A stretch of 64,000 nucleotides of DNA. Origin: an uncultured Candidatus Cenarchaeum sp. GTDB lineage: Archaea; Thermoproteota; Nitrososphaeria; Nitrososphaerales; Nitrosopumilaceae. Below, piece after piece: positions 9,403 through 18,560 of this stretch. Location of the stretch: contig OY282369.1 of the NCBI GenBank assembly GCA_958295735.1, positions 2,890,983-2,954,982 on the forward strand. The letters are read 5' to 3'. Each line of letters starts with the position of its first letter. The stretch's first letter is position 1. Below the pieces are notes generated by a model. That model was not told the DNA's origin. It made no database searches and saw nothing but the letters and a program-made list of their open reading frames with translations. Position numbers and translations under genes: made by a program.

Positions 9403-10821
9403 GTGGCGTACGAGTCGAGGCTGCCGGGGAACAACCCGTGGTGGGAGGATCCCGCCGCCATCGACGCGGACCCCGACATCGTAAAGTGGGAGGCGTCCCG
9501 TATACGGCGCGTGCCGCCGCTGCTGCGCAGGATGCGGCTCGGCTCCGCGCCGGACGGCACGGCGATCCACGTGCTGGGGGGGCCGAGGGGGGCGGGCAAG
9601 ACCACCCTGATGAAGCTGCAGGTGCGCGCCCTCCTGCGCGGGGGGACCGATCCCCGGAACGTCTTCTACTACGCGTTCGACGCGGACGGGGGGGAGGAGG
9701 GCCCGCTCTCCGCGGTGGAAGAGTACGCGGGCAACCGCGAGGAGATCTGGGGCGGGAAGGGCGAGAGGTACGCGTTCCTGGACGAGGTCACGTCCGCCCC
9801 GGAATGGCGGGAAGAACTGGAGGAGCTGGTGCGCGGGGCGGCGCTGTTCGGCTTCACCGTCGTGGCCTCCGGCTCGGGGCCGGCCGGGGCGCCGCGCGGC
9901 CAGGAGCTCTTCCCCGGCCTCATCGGGGGGCCGGGCGGCGCGCCCGACCATGTGGTGCGGCCCATGGGGTTCGCCCGGTTCGCGGCGCTGCGCGACGGGG
10001 AGGTCGGCGCGCGCGTGAAGGAGCTGCGCGGGAAGGCGGCGCGCCGCCTGCTGCTCGCCGGCGGGATCCCGGGGGAGGCGCGCGAGCTGCACGGCGCGTT
10101 CGGGGAGAGGCTGGACTCTTTGCTGGGGGAGTACCTGGAGGCGGGGGGGCTCCCGGGCATAGTCGACGGGTGGATCGCGGGCGGCAAGGCGCGGGCCGCC
10201 GCGCGCGCGGGCCTCCTGGAGGGGATAGCCGGGGACTGGGGGCGGAAGGGGGCCGCGGGGCTGCTCGCGCGGGCCGGCGGGGCCCTGGCGAGGCTCCGCG
10301 GCGCGGCCGTGTCGTGGAAGGAGCTGCGCAGGGAGGCCGGCCTGGAAAGGTGGACTGATGCGCGCGACTGCGCAGAATTCCTGGAGGGCGCGTCCGTGGC
10401 GCTCGGCGTGCGCCGGTACGGGAAGGGGACGGGGCACCCGATGCGGTCCGCGCCGGTGAGGTTCTTCTTCCGGGATCCCGCCTACGCGGGCGCGTTCGGC
10501 GCCGGGGACGTCCCGCCGGGGGCGGCCGTCGAGGGGGCCGTCGCCGGGCGCCTCGCGAGGGCGGGGCCGGGGCCCCAGGGCCGCGTCACGTACTGGGGCG
10601 GCGGCGGGGGCGGCGGGGCGGACCTGGTGCTGCGGGCCGGCAAGGGGCCGGGCGTCCCGTTCCGCGTGGCGTACGGCGGCGGCGGCGGCGGCGGCGGCGT
10701 GCCGGACGGATTCATGGGCGCGACGGGGGCGGAGCGGGGCGCGGTCATATCGAAGAACGAGATGGGGCAGCGGGCCGGCTGCTCGGTGGTCCCGGCGGCC
10801 GTGTTCCTCGCGCTGGCCTGA
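9403..10821 (+). CDS. AAA ATPase with DUF4143-type C-terminus, paralogue 1
   Basis: The 472-residue product begins MAYESRLPGNNPWW like its paralogues. Walker A is GPRGAGKTT (about residues 60-68) and Walker B is YAFLDE (about 123-128), followed by the helical and DUF4143-like part ending VVPAAVFLALA. I chose GTG 9403 because CATATG at 9376-9381 lies 27 nt upstream and the same CATATG-to-GTG spacing recurs in paralogue 2; ATG 9379 lies inside that box. The C-terminal nuclease-like motif is degenerate: GADLVLRAG then PFRVAYGG, with no E-x-K, and it is followed by a poly-Gly tract. The natural role of this family is poorly known. Confidence 0.75.
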   Translation: MAYESRLPGNNPWWEDPAAIDADPDIVKWEASRIRRVPPLLRRMRLGSAPDGTAIHVLGGPRGAGKTTLMKLQVRALLRGGTDPRNVFYYAFDADGGEEGPLSAVEEYAGNREEIWGGKGERYAFLDEVTSAPEWREELEELVRGAALFGFTVVASGSGPAGAPRGQELFPGLIGGPGGAPDHVVRPMGFARFAALRDGEVGARVKELRGKAARRLLLAGGIPGEARELHGAFGERLDSLLGEYLEAGGLPGIVDGWIAGGKARAAARAGLLEGIAGDWGRKGAAGLLARAGGALARLRGAAVSWKELRREAGLERWTDARDCAEFLEGASVALGVRRYGKGTGHPMRSAPVRFFFRDPAYAGAFGAGDVPPGAAVEGAVAGRLARAGPGPQGRVTYWGGGGGGGADLVLRAGKGPGVPFRVAYGGGGGGGGVPDGFMGATGAERGAVISKNEMGQRAGCSVVPAAVFLALA

Positions 10822-10936
10822 GGGCCGCCCCGCGGCCCGGGCTCCGGGCGCGGAAAGCGGCCGCGGGACCGGCGCCCCGCGCCCCGCGCCAGGCGGATCC
10901 TGAAAGCCACATATGGCGCGCGCCCCGGAGCGCGCG

Positions 10937-12487
10937 GTGGGCGGGGAAGAGCGCGCGGTGGGCGGGGAAGAGATGATGGAGGAGATCCGGGAGGAGCTCC
11001 GGGAGGAGATCGAGGATCTCGCGGAGTATCTCGAGGAGGAGGAGGAGGAAGACGAGGAGGAGCGCGAGGCGCGCGAGGCGCGCGAGGCGCGGATGCTCCG
11101 GGACAACCCGTGGTGGGAGCATCCGGCCGCCATAGACGCTGACCCGGACATCGTAAAGTGGGAGGCGTCCCGCGTGCGGCGCGAGCCGCCGCTGCTGGGC
11201 CGCATGCGGCTGGGCACCTGGCCGGCCGGCGCGGCGATCCTCGTGCTGGGGGGGCCGAGGGGGGCGGGCAAGACCACCCTGGTAAAGCTGCAGGTGCGGG
11301 CCCTCCTGCGCGGGGGGACCGATCCCCGGAACGTCTTCTACTGCGCGCTGGACGGGGGCGGGGGCGCGGGGGGGCTGATCCCCGCGCTGGCGGGGTACGC
11401 GCGCCTCCGCGAGGGGCGCCACGGCGGGAAGGGCAGGAGGTACGCGTTCCTGGACGAGGCCACGTCCGCCCCGGGATGGCGGGAAGATCTGGAGGCGCTG
11501 GCGGGCGGGATGCTGCCGCGCGGCTTCACCGTCGTGGCCGCCGGCTCGGGGCCGGCCGGGGCGTCGCGCGCCGCGGGGCGCCTCGCCGGCCGCGCCTGGA
11601 GGCGGGACGGCGCGTCCCGCTACGCGGTGCGGCCCATGGGGTTCGCCGAGTTCGCCGCGCTGCGCGACGGCGAGGTCGGCGCGCGCGTGGGGGAGCTGCG
11701 CGGGGATGCGGCGCGCGGGATGCTGCTCGCCGGCGGGATCCCGGAGGGGGCGCGCGGGCTGCGCGGCGCGTTCGGGGAGAGGCTGGACTCTTTGCTGGGG
11801 GAGTACCTGGAGGCGGGGGGGCTCCCGGGCATAGTCGACGGGTGGATCGCGGCCGGCTCGGTGCAAGCAGCCGCGCGCGCGGGCCTCCTGGAGGGGATGG
11901 CCGGGGACTGGGGGCGGGAGGGGGCCGCGGGGCTGCTCGCGCGGGCCGGCGGGGCCCTGGCGAGGCTGCGCGGCGCGGCCGTGTCGTGGAAGGAGCTGCG
12001 CAGGGAGGCCGGCCTGGAAAGGTGGTCTGATGCGCGCGACTGCGCCGAGTTCCTGGAGGGCGCGTCCGTGGCGCTCGGCGTGCGCCGGTACGGGAAGGGG
12101 ACGGGGCTCCCGCAGCAGTCCTCGCCGGTCAGGTTCTTCTTCCGGGATCCCGCGTACGCGGGCGCGTTCGGCGCCGGGGAGGTCCCGCCGGGGGCGGCGG
12201 TCGAGGGGGCCGTCGCCGAGTGCCTCGCGAGGGCGGCGCCGGGGCCCCGGGGTTGCGTCACGTACTGGGACGGCGGCGGGGGCGGCGGGGCGGACCTGGT
12301 GCTGCGCGCCGGCAAGGGGCCGGGCGTCCCGTTCCGCGTGGCGTACGGCGGCGGGGGCGGCGGCGTGCCGGACGGATTCATGGGCGCGACGGGGGCAGAG
12401 CGGGGCGCGGTCATATCGAAGAATGAGATGGGGCAGCGGGCCGGCTGCTCGGTGGTCCCGGCGGCCGTGTTCCTCGCGCTGGCCTGA
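10937..12487 (+). CDS. AAA ATPase with DUF4143-type C-terminus, paralogue 2
   Basis: Closely related to the preceding gene, with Walker A GPRGAGKTT and Walker B YAFLDE. It has a unique N-terminal insertion of about 45 residues, highly acidic (EEMMEEIREELREEIEDLAE, then a run of Glu/Asp), before the shared DNPWW segment. GTG 10937 lies 27 nt after CATATG (10910-10915), as in paralogue 1; ATG 10913 is the alternative. The C-terminal E-x-K is again missing (PFRVAYGG). 516 aa. The tandem arrangement and near-identical 3' halves indicate recent duplication. Confidence 0.72.
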   Translation: MGGEERAVGGEEMMEEIREELREEIEDLAEYLEEEEEEDEEEREAREAREARMLRDNPWWEHPAAIDADPDIVKWEASRVRREPPLLGRMRLGTWPAGAAILVLGGPRGAGKTTLVKLQVRALLRGGTDPRNVFYCALDGGGGAGGLIPALAGYARLREGRHGGKGRRYAFLDEATSAPGWREDLEALAGGMLPRGFTVVAAGSGPAGASRAAGRLAGRAWRRDGASRYAVRPMGFAEFAALRDGEVGARVGELRGDAARGMLLAGGIPEGARGLRGAFGERLDSLLGEYLEAGGLPGIVDGWIAAGSVQAAARAGLLEGMAGDWGREGAAGLLARAGGALARLRGAAVSWKELRREAGLERWSDARDCAEFLEGASVALGVRRYGKGTGLPQQSSPVRFFFRDPAYAGAFGAGEVPPGAAVEGAVAECLARAAPGPRGCVTYWDGGGGGGADLVLRAGKGPGVPFRVAYGGGGGGVPDGFMGATGAERGAVISKNEMGQRAGCSVVPAAVFLALA

Positions 12488-12714
12488 GGGCCGCCCGGCG
12501 GGCGGCCGGGTGCGGACGGAAGGCGGGGGGCACCGGCAGGGCGGGACGGCGGGGGCGGGGAGCTGCCGGATCGCCCGCAACCTTCCACCCCGCAGTGGCG
12601 GATGCGCGGGCCTCGGGGCCGGCGCGTCGCGGGCGCGGCGCGAATCGGATCCGCGCGCCGGCCGCGGCCGGCCGGCGCGCGCGCGGCGACCCAGCAACGT
12701 TGCCGGACGAGGGC

Positions 12715-13077
12715 GGCTTCGAGGCCGGTTCTGGATCGGTTTTAGGCGGCTTCGAGGCCGGTTCTGGATCGGTTTTAGGCGGCTTCGAGGCCGGTTCTGG
12801 ATCGGTTTTAGGCGGCTTCGAGGCCGGTTCTGGATCGGTTTTAGGCGGCTTCGAGGCCGGTTCTGGATCGGTTTTAGGCGGCTTCGAGGCCGGTTCTGGA
12901 TCGGTTTTAGGCGGCTTCGAGGCCGGTTCTGGATCGGTTTTAGGCGGCTTCGAGGCCGGTTCTGGATCGGTTTTAGGCGGCTTCGAGGCCGGTTCTGAAC
13001 TGCATTTAAAGAGCATTGGAGCGGGTTCTGAACTGCATTTAAAGAGCATTGGAGCGGGTTCTGAACTGCATTTAAAG
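12715..13077 (+). repeat. 33-bp tandem repeats ahead of ATPase paralogue 3
   Basis: Eight units of GGCTTCGAGGCCGGTT followed by CTGGATCGGTTTTAGGC run from 12715 to 12978. Three variant units follow (12979, 13012, 13045) that end in TGCATTTAAAG. The variants replace GGTTTTAGG with CATTTAAAG, a better archaeal TATA match, so the units nearest the gene look most promoter-like. The following degenerate unit merges into GAAATACGTACAAAAC, the likely promoter about 28 nt before GTG 13131. The array aligns with the 33-bp units at 15074-15225. Confidence 0.85.
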
Positions 13078-13130
13078 AGCTTGGGCACTATTTTTGAAAT
13101 ACGTACAAAACAGGTCACCAAACGGGTGCC

Positions 13131-14706
13131 GTGGCGTACGAGGCAAAACTGCTCCACAACAACCCGTGGTGGCGGGAGCCCCGCGCGGTGGACGAGAACG
13201 AAAAGATCGTCGAGCGGGAGGGGTCTGCCGTGCGGTATGATCCCCCGTTGCGCCGCGAGCTGCGGTACAACTTTGAGCCGGACAACACGGTAATCTACAC
13301 CCTGGGGGGGCCGAGGCAGGTCGGCAAGACCACCATGTTGATGCTGCAGGTGCGCGACCTCCTGGCGGGGGGCGCCGATCTTTGGAACGTGTTCTATTAT
13401 TCGTTCGACGACGCAGGGGACGGATCCGAGGCGATCGGCGCCATCGAAGTATACGTGCTTCTCAACAAAAAATACGGGGACGGGGGGGGGCACGCACGCA
13501 CATGTTCCTGGACGAGATCACGTCTGTCGAGGAATGGCGGAGGGGGATGAAGCGGCTGGTGGACGCGGGGATGCTGCCCAACTGCACCGTCGTGGCGGCG
13601 GGCTCGGGGGCGCCCGGCACAGCGCGCGCCGCGGAGCGGCTTCCGGGCCGCCGCGGCCGGGTCGAGGGCGCGCACGACCACGTGCTGCTGCCGATGAGGT
13701 TCGCCGAGTTCGCGGCGCTGCGCGACGGCGAGTTCGGCGCGTTCGCGCGGGGGCTGCGGGAGCGGGGGACGGCGGAGGAGGTGCGCGCGCAGCTGCCCCG
13801 CGGCGAGATCCCCGAGGAGGCCCGCGATATTGACCGCGCCGGCCTGGGCAGGCTGGACGCGATCCTGCGGGAGTACCTGCTGGTGGGCGGGATTCTCCGG
13901 ATCGTCGACAAGAGGATCAGGGACAACTTCATCCCGAAAGTCGCGTACGCGGCGCAACTGGAAAGCATCGCGGGGGACTGGGGGCGGAAGGGGGCCGAAA
14001 GGCCGCTTTCGAGGGCCGGCGGGGCCCTGGTGTCGCGTCTCGGTTCCGGGACCACCTAGAACGGCCTGCGCAGGGACGCCGAGTTCAGCAGCTGGACGTC
14101 GGCGCGCGACTGCGCGACGTTCCTCGAGGACACGTCGATCATAACCGTCGTGCGCCGGTACGGGAAGAAGGGGGCGCCGCGGATCCTGAAGGAGAAAAAG
14201 ATCTACTTCCGGGATCCCTTCTACGCGCACGTGTTCAACTCGTGGACGGACGGCACGAGGGACCCGTTCGAGTTGTCCGAGATGCTCCTGGCCGACGATG
14301 CCGGGATCGGGGCGGTGGTGGAGGGGGCGGTGGCCAGTCACCTCGCGCGGGCCGCGCTCGAGATCGCCGCCAACAAGCAGATGTTCGACTACGCGAACCA
14401 CGTCATGTACTGGAAGGACGGCAAGGGCCGGGAGGCGGACTTTGTGCCGCGCGCGGGGGATCGGGGCATCCCCGTGGAGGTGAAGTACAGGAACAGCGTC
14501 AGGCACGGCGAGCTCGGCGGGCTCGCCAGCTTTTTGGACTCGGAGGGGGCGGGGCGGGGCGGGGCGGGGCGGGGCGGGGCGGGGCGGGGCGGGGCGGGGC
14601 GGGGCGGGGCGGGGCGGGGCGGGGCGTGGTCATATCAAGGGGCGAGATCGAGCGGCTGAGGGACTACTCGGCGGTCCCGGCCGCCGTGTTCCTCGCGCTG
14701 ATCTGA
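13131..14706 (+). pseudogene. AAA/DUF4143 ATPase paralogue 3, broken at three sites
   Basis: Read across frames it is a full homologue of the gene at 15250 (MAYEAKLLHNNPWW, Walker A GPRQVGKTT, Walker B MFLDE, C-terminal EADFVPRAG and PVEVKYRNS with intact E-x-K). Three lesions interrupt it. A run of nine G at 13482-13490 shifts the frame (ten or seven G would restore it). TAG at 14057-14059 replaces the TGG of paralogue 4. Sixteen GGGGC units at 14546-14625 shift the last 27 codons (a multiple of three units restores them). The rest is well conserved, so inactivation is recent. Confidence 0.75.
14546..14625 (+). repeat. (GGGGC)16 pentanucleotide tract
   Basis: Sixteen perfect GGGGC units lie inside the 3' end of the broken ATPase paralogue 3. 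In frame they would encode a Gly/Ala/Arg linker; the paralogue at 15250 has a short GTERG there. Tracts of this kind change length by slippage. Confidence 0.9.
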
Positions 14707-14802
14707 CTGCCGCGCCGGCAAAAGGCGCCCGGCCGCGCCCGTAATCCTCGCCCGGGACGCCCCGCACGGCGGAGTGCGGCGTCGGCAACTCCCGCTCCGC
14801 AG

Positions 14803-14901
14803 GCGCGAACGCAGATCGGCGAGGCAGTTTTCGCGCCCGAGGCTGGCGGGTGCGTGACCTCGCACGCGGCGGGTTCGGGATCGCTTTTAAACGGCGTTCG
14901 G
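14803..14901 (+). promoter_or_regulatory. Upstream element with TGACCT palindrome and one 33-bp promoter-like unit
   Basis: GCGAACGCAGAT, then GGCAGTTTTCGCGCCC, then the palindrome GTGCG-TGACCT-CGCAC (14850-14865), then GGGTTCGGGATCGC with TTTTAAAC at about 14885. The same order of blocks precedes csb1 (44500-44591) and, more loosely, cas3 (39361-39445). A reverse-strand relative lies at 14936-14967, and further TGACCT copies lie at 14912 (reverse), 14989 and 15060. Confidence 0.5.
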
Positions 14902-15073
14902 GCAGGGTGTGAGGTCAGCACCCCCCCAGTCACAGGCATGAAAACGCCTTCGCTGATCCAGATTCACGCCTGCAGAGCGGGGGGGTGTTGACCTCTACTG
15001 GCGCAGGTAGCCGATCGGCACGTCCGGCCCGCCCCCGAGCCTGCAGAGCGGGGGGGTGTTGACCTCGTACCGG
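14902..15073. other. Spacer region with two GGGGGGGTGTTGACCT repeats
   Basis: CTGCAGAGCGGGGGGGTGTT followed by GACCTC occurs twice (about 14970 and 15041). An inverted copy of the CAGAT/GGCGTTTTC element lies at 14936-14967. No gene is seen. Confidence 0.5.
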
Positions 15074-15225
15074 GCGGGTTCGGGATCGCTTTTAAACGGC
15101 GTTCGGGCGGGTTCGGGATCGCTTTTAAACGGCGTTCGGGTGGGTTCGGGATCGCTTTTAAACGGCGTTCGGGCGGGTTCGGGATCGCTTTTAAACGGCG
15201 TTCGGGCGGGTTCTGAAATATATAT
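15074..15225 (+). repeat. 33-bp promoter-like tandem repeats ahead of ATPase paralogue 4
   Basis: Four units of GCGGGTTCGGGATCGC followed by TTTTAAACGGCGTTCGG start at 15074, 15107, 15140 and 15173. The fifth unit (15206) keeps GCGGGTTC and then becomes TGAAATATATATAAAAC, a strong TATA box in exactly the position of TTTTAAAC in the other units, about 30 nt before TTG 15250. The working promoter is therefore the last member of a duplicated promoter-like unit. Confidence 0.8.
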
Positions 15226-15249
15226 AAAACAAACAGCTACACGCGGGCA

Positions 15250-16758
15250 TTGGCGTACGAGACGGATCTGCTCCGGGACAACCCGTGGTGGCAGGATCGC
15301 CGCGCCATCGACGGGGACGCGGAGATCGCCGGGTGGGAAAGGTCTGCCGTGCGGTATGATCCCCCGCTGCGCCGCTCCATGCGGTACGATTTTGAGCCGG
15401 ACAACACGGTAATCTACACCCTGAGGGGGCCGAGGCAGGTGGGCAAGACCACCATGATAAAGCTGCAGATACGCGACTTTCTCGGCAGGGGAGTCGATCC
15501 CTGGAACGTGTTCTACTATTCGTTCGACCGGACGGGCGGCACGTCCGGGATGATCGATGCCATACTCGGGTACACGCGCCTCAAAAAAAAGTTCGGCGAC
15601 GGGGAGGGCAGGACGTACGTGTTCCTGGACGAGATCACGTCGGTGGAGGAATGGCAGAAGGGGATAAAGTGGATAATGGACAAGAGAATGCTGCCCAACT
15701 GCACCGTGGTGGCGACCGGCTCGAGGGCCCAGGGCATAGTGCGCGCCGCGGAGCGGCTTCCGGGCCGCCGCGGCCGGGTCGAGGGCGCGTACGACCACGT
15801 GCTGCTGCCGATGAGGTTCGCCGAGTTCGCGGCGCTGCGCGACGGCGAGATCGGCGCGTTCGTGCGGGGGCTGCGGGAGCGGGGGACGGCGGCGGAGGTG
15901 CGCGCGCGGCTGCTCCGCGGCGAGATCCCCGAGGAGGCCGACGCGCTCAACCTCGCCGGCATGGGCAGCCTGGACGCGCTCCTGCGGGAGTACCTGCTCG
16001 TCGGGGGAATTCCCGAGATCGTCGGCGAAAGGGCCAGGGCCAACTTCATCCCGAAAAGCGCGTACTCGACCAGGCTGGCAAGCGTCGCCGGGGACTGGGG
16101 GGCGAAGAATGCCGAACGGCTGCTCGCGCAGGCCGGCAGGGCCCTGGTGTCGCGCCTCGGCTCCGGGACCACCTGGAACGGCCTGCGCGTGGAGGCCGAC
16201 TTTACGAGTTTGTCGGCCGCGCGCGACTGCGCCGCATTCCTCGAGGACATGTCGATCATAACCGTCGTGCACCGGTACGGGAAGAACGGGGCACCGCGGA
16301 TCCAGAAGGAGAAAAAGATCTACTTCCAGGATCCATTCTACGCGCACGTGTTCAACGTCTGGGCGGATGCCAGGGAGGACCCGTTCGCGGCATCCGAGAG
16401 GTTCTTGGGCGACGATGCCAGGATCGGGGCGATGGTGGAGGGGGCGGTGGCCAGCCACCTCGTACAGGCGGCGTTCGAGATCGTCGCCAACAAGCAGATG
16501 TTCGACTACGCGAACCACGTCATGTACTGGAGGGACGACAGGGGCAGGGAGGCGGACTTTGTGCTGCGCGCGGGGGAGCAGGACGTCCCCGTGGAGGTGA
16601 AGTACAGGAACAGCGTCAGGCACGGCGAGCTCGGCGGGCTGGCCGGCTTCCTGGACTCCGCGGGGACGGAGCGGGGCGTGGTGCTCTCCAAGCGCGAGAT
16701 CGAGCGGCGGAGGGACTACTCGGTGGTCCCGGCCGCCGTGTTCCTCGCGCTGATCTGA
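15250..16758 (+). CDS. AAA ATPase with DUF4143-type C-terminus, paralogue 4 (intact)
   Basis: The 502-residue product has Walker A GPRQVGKTT (60-68), Walker B YVFLDE (123-128), a central helical part and a C-terminal PD-(D/E)xK-like signature: E434-x-D436 (EADFVLRAG) and E449-x-K451 (PVEVKYRNS). It ends VVPAAVFLALI. TTG 15250 is chosen because it matches the MAYE start of the paralogues and lies about 30 nt after a TATA box, which fits a leaderless mRNA. It is the only paralogue with a complete frame and an intact E-x-K. DUF4143 ATPases are common in archaea; their role is unclear. Confidence 0.82.
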   Translation: MAYETDLLRDNPWWQDRRAIDGDAEIAGWERSAVRYDPPLRRSMRYDFEPDNTVIYTLRGPRQVGKTTMIKLQIRDFLGRGVDPWNVFYYSFDRTGGTSGMIDAILGYTRLKKKFGDGEGRTYVFLDEITSVEEWQKGIKWIMDKRMLPNCTVVATGSRAQGIVRAAERLPGRRGRVEGAYDHVLLPMRFAEFAALRDGEIGAFVRGLRERGTAAEVRARLLRGEIPEEADALNLAGMGSLDALLREYLLVGGIPEIVGERARANFIPKSAYSTRLASVAGDWGAKNAERLLAQAGRALVSRLGSGTTWNGLRVEADFTSLSAARDCAAFLEDMSIITVVHRYGKNGAPRIQKEKKIYFQDPFYAHVFNVWADAREDPFAASERFLGDDARIGAMVEGAVASHLVQAAFEIVANKQMFDYANHVMYWRDDRGREADFVLRAGEQDVPVEVKYRNSVRHGELGGLAGFLDSAGTERGVVLSKREIERRRDYSVVPAAVFLALI

Positions 16759-17267
16759 CCGCCGCCCCGGCGGAAGGCGCCGCCGCGGGGCCCCGGCCGG
16801 CGCCGCGCCGCGCGGGATCGCCCGCGGCCGGCCGCTCCCGGGGCGGCCGGCGGGCAGTCCGGTCCGGCCCGCGGGAACGCGGGGGGTCGCCGGCGCGCGG
16901 CCGCGCCGGGTTCCCCGGGGGCGCGCGGATCGCGGCCGCCGCGCGCCGGCGCGGGGAGGGCGGGGCCCCGCGGCTCCGGGAGGAAAAAAGATCCGCTTCC
17001 GGTCCCCCCGCGCGCGCGTCCGGCGCCGCGGGCGATCCGTTCCCGGCGCCAGCGGGGTTCCCGGGCGGCGGTTCCCGGATCGGGGACGCCGCCGGCCGCC
17101 CCGCGCGGGCCGCGCCGCGGGCGGGGACGGCTTTGCCCGCGGGGGAGCGGGGCATCCCCGCCGGGGAGTACGGGAGCGGCGCCGGGCCCGGCGGGCCGGC
17201 CGGCCCCGGGGCCCGGGGGGAGGGGGCGCCCGCGGAGGGCGGGATCGGGCCGCGGTCCCGGCCGCCG
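16759..17267. other. GC-rich intergenic stretch
   Basis: It lies between two convergent genes. No promoter or protein-like frame is seen. GC-rich inverted repeats are plentiful, but I cannot single out one terminator. Confidence 0.5.
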
Positions 17268-18374
17268 TCAGGCCCCCGCCGCGAGCCCGCGCGCCGCGCC
17301 GGCGAGCTGCCGGGCCATCGTCGCCGCCGTGAAGTTCTCTTCGACGAACCGCCTCCCCTCGGCCCCCATCCGCCGCCTCATCTTTTCGTCGCCCGCGAGC
17401 GCCCCGACGTGCTCCGCCCACCGCGCGTGGTCGCCCCTGTCTGCCAGCAGCCCCGTCTTCCCCTCGACGACCGCCTCCGGCGCGCCCCCCACGCGCGTGG
17501 CGACCACCGGCCGGCGCGCCGCCTGCGCCTCCAGCACCGCGGTGGGCAGCATGTCCAGCCCGCTGGCCAGGCCGTACACGTCCACGGACGACATGAACCT
17601 CGCGACGCCCCGGGGGTCCAGGTTCCCCAGCCATTCGAAGTTGGCGTGCCCCGACAGGCGGGGCAGGATAGCGCCGCGGTGCGGCCCGTCGCCGGCCCAG
17701 TAGAAGGTCACGTGCGGCAGCGCCTCCATGACGCGGGGGAGGACGAGCATCTCGGCGGCCTTTTCGAGTATGTTCGCGTTCTGCACGAACCCGATGCACG
17801 GGTGCTTCAGGTCCATCTCCCCTCCGCTGTCCCAGGCATCCGGATCGATCCCCTGGCGCACGACCGCGGTGGGCTTTTGCGGGAGCCTGGCCCGCACTAT
17901 GCCGTCCAGGTGCCTCGAGACGGGCATCACGAGGCTCGCCCGCCGGAAGCACTCGCCGGCGGCCTTTTTCCTGAGCGACGCCGCGAGCCTCCTGTGTATC
18001 TTCCAGGGCGGGGCGAGCGCGGCCGCGCCCTCCTCCTCCCTCCAGCAGTCCCCCCTCAGGTACGCCAGCAGCGGGATCCCGCCCGCGGCGGCGGCCGCCG
18101 GCCCGAAGTGCCCCTGCAGGTCGGTCACCACGCAGTCGGGCTCGAACCCGCCGACGATCTCCCTGAGCCTCCCCGCGCCGACCCACTCCCGCCGCCCCGC
18201 GCCGGCCCCCGGCCGCGAGGCCCGCCGGCCGAGCGAGATCGCCAGCTCGCGGGCGCCGGCCTCCAGCGCGCCCACCGCCTTGAACTCCACGCCCAGCCTC
18301 GACAGCTCTTCGGCGAACTTTCCGGACATCTTGGCGAACGCGGGGTGCTCGAACCCGTGGGCCAGTATCCTCAG
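17268..18374 (-). CDS. Glycosyltransferase, GT-B fold, family 4-like
   Basis: The product would transfer a sugar from a nucleotide-sugar donor, at the cytoplasmic face of the membrane or in the cytosol. C-terminal Rossmann features are clear: GFVQNANILEKAAEMLVLP, FYWAGDGPHRGAILP, FEWLGNL, then PTAVLEAQAARRPVVATRVG and GAPEAVVEGKTGLL with the E-x7-E-type region of GT4 enzymes. The first ATG (18329) is too late: the 15 codons before it read LRILAHGFEHPAFAK, the expected first strand, so I start at CTG 18374. No ATG, GTG or TTG lies between 18329 and the ATG at 18563, which is in frame but followed by TAG at 18522-18524. Confidence 0.75.
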   Translation of the reverse strand: MRILAHGFEHPAFAKMSGKFAEELSRLGVEFKAVGALEAGARELAISLGRRASRPGAGAGRREWVGAGRLREIVGGFEPDCVVTDLQGHFGPAAAAAGGIPLLAYLRGDCWREEEGAAALAPPWKIHRRLAASLRKKAAGECFRRASLVMPVSRHLDGIVRARLPQKPTAVVRQGIDPDAWDSGGEMDLKHPCIGFVQNANILEKAAEMLVLPRVMEALPHVTFYWAGDGPHRGAILPRLSGHANFEWLGNLDPRGVARFMSSVDVYGLASGLDMLPTAVLEAQAARRPVVATRVGGAPEAVVEGKTGLLADRGDHARWAEHVGALAGDEKMRRRMGAEGRRFVEENFTAATMARQLAGAARGLAAGA

Positions 18375-18560
18375 GATGTCGCGCCCCCGCGCCCGCTCCG
18401 GCCGGGACCCCGGCGGCCCGGCCGGCGCCGCCCCGGATCGGGTCCCGCGCGGGATCGGCGCCGCGGGGAACGCCTCCGGGAAGCGGGGCGGGCGGCGCTC
18501 GCGGGAGAGCGTGAGAGAGAACTAGAGAGAACTAGAGAGAACTAGAGAGACGATCGCCGT

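Noticed and set aside
14995-18186. A 1063-codon open frame on the minus strand
   Set aside because: It runs antisense through the intact DUF4143 ATPase, a tandem repeat array and the glycosyltransferase in another frame. It has no family features and exists because stop codons are rare in this DNA.
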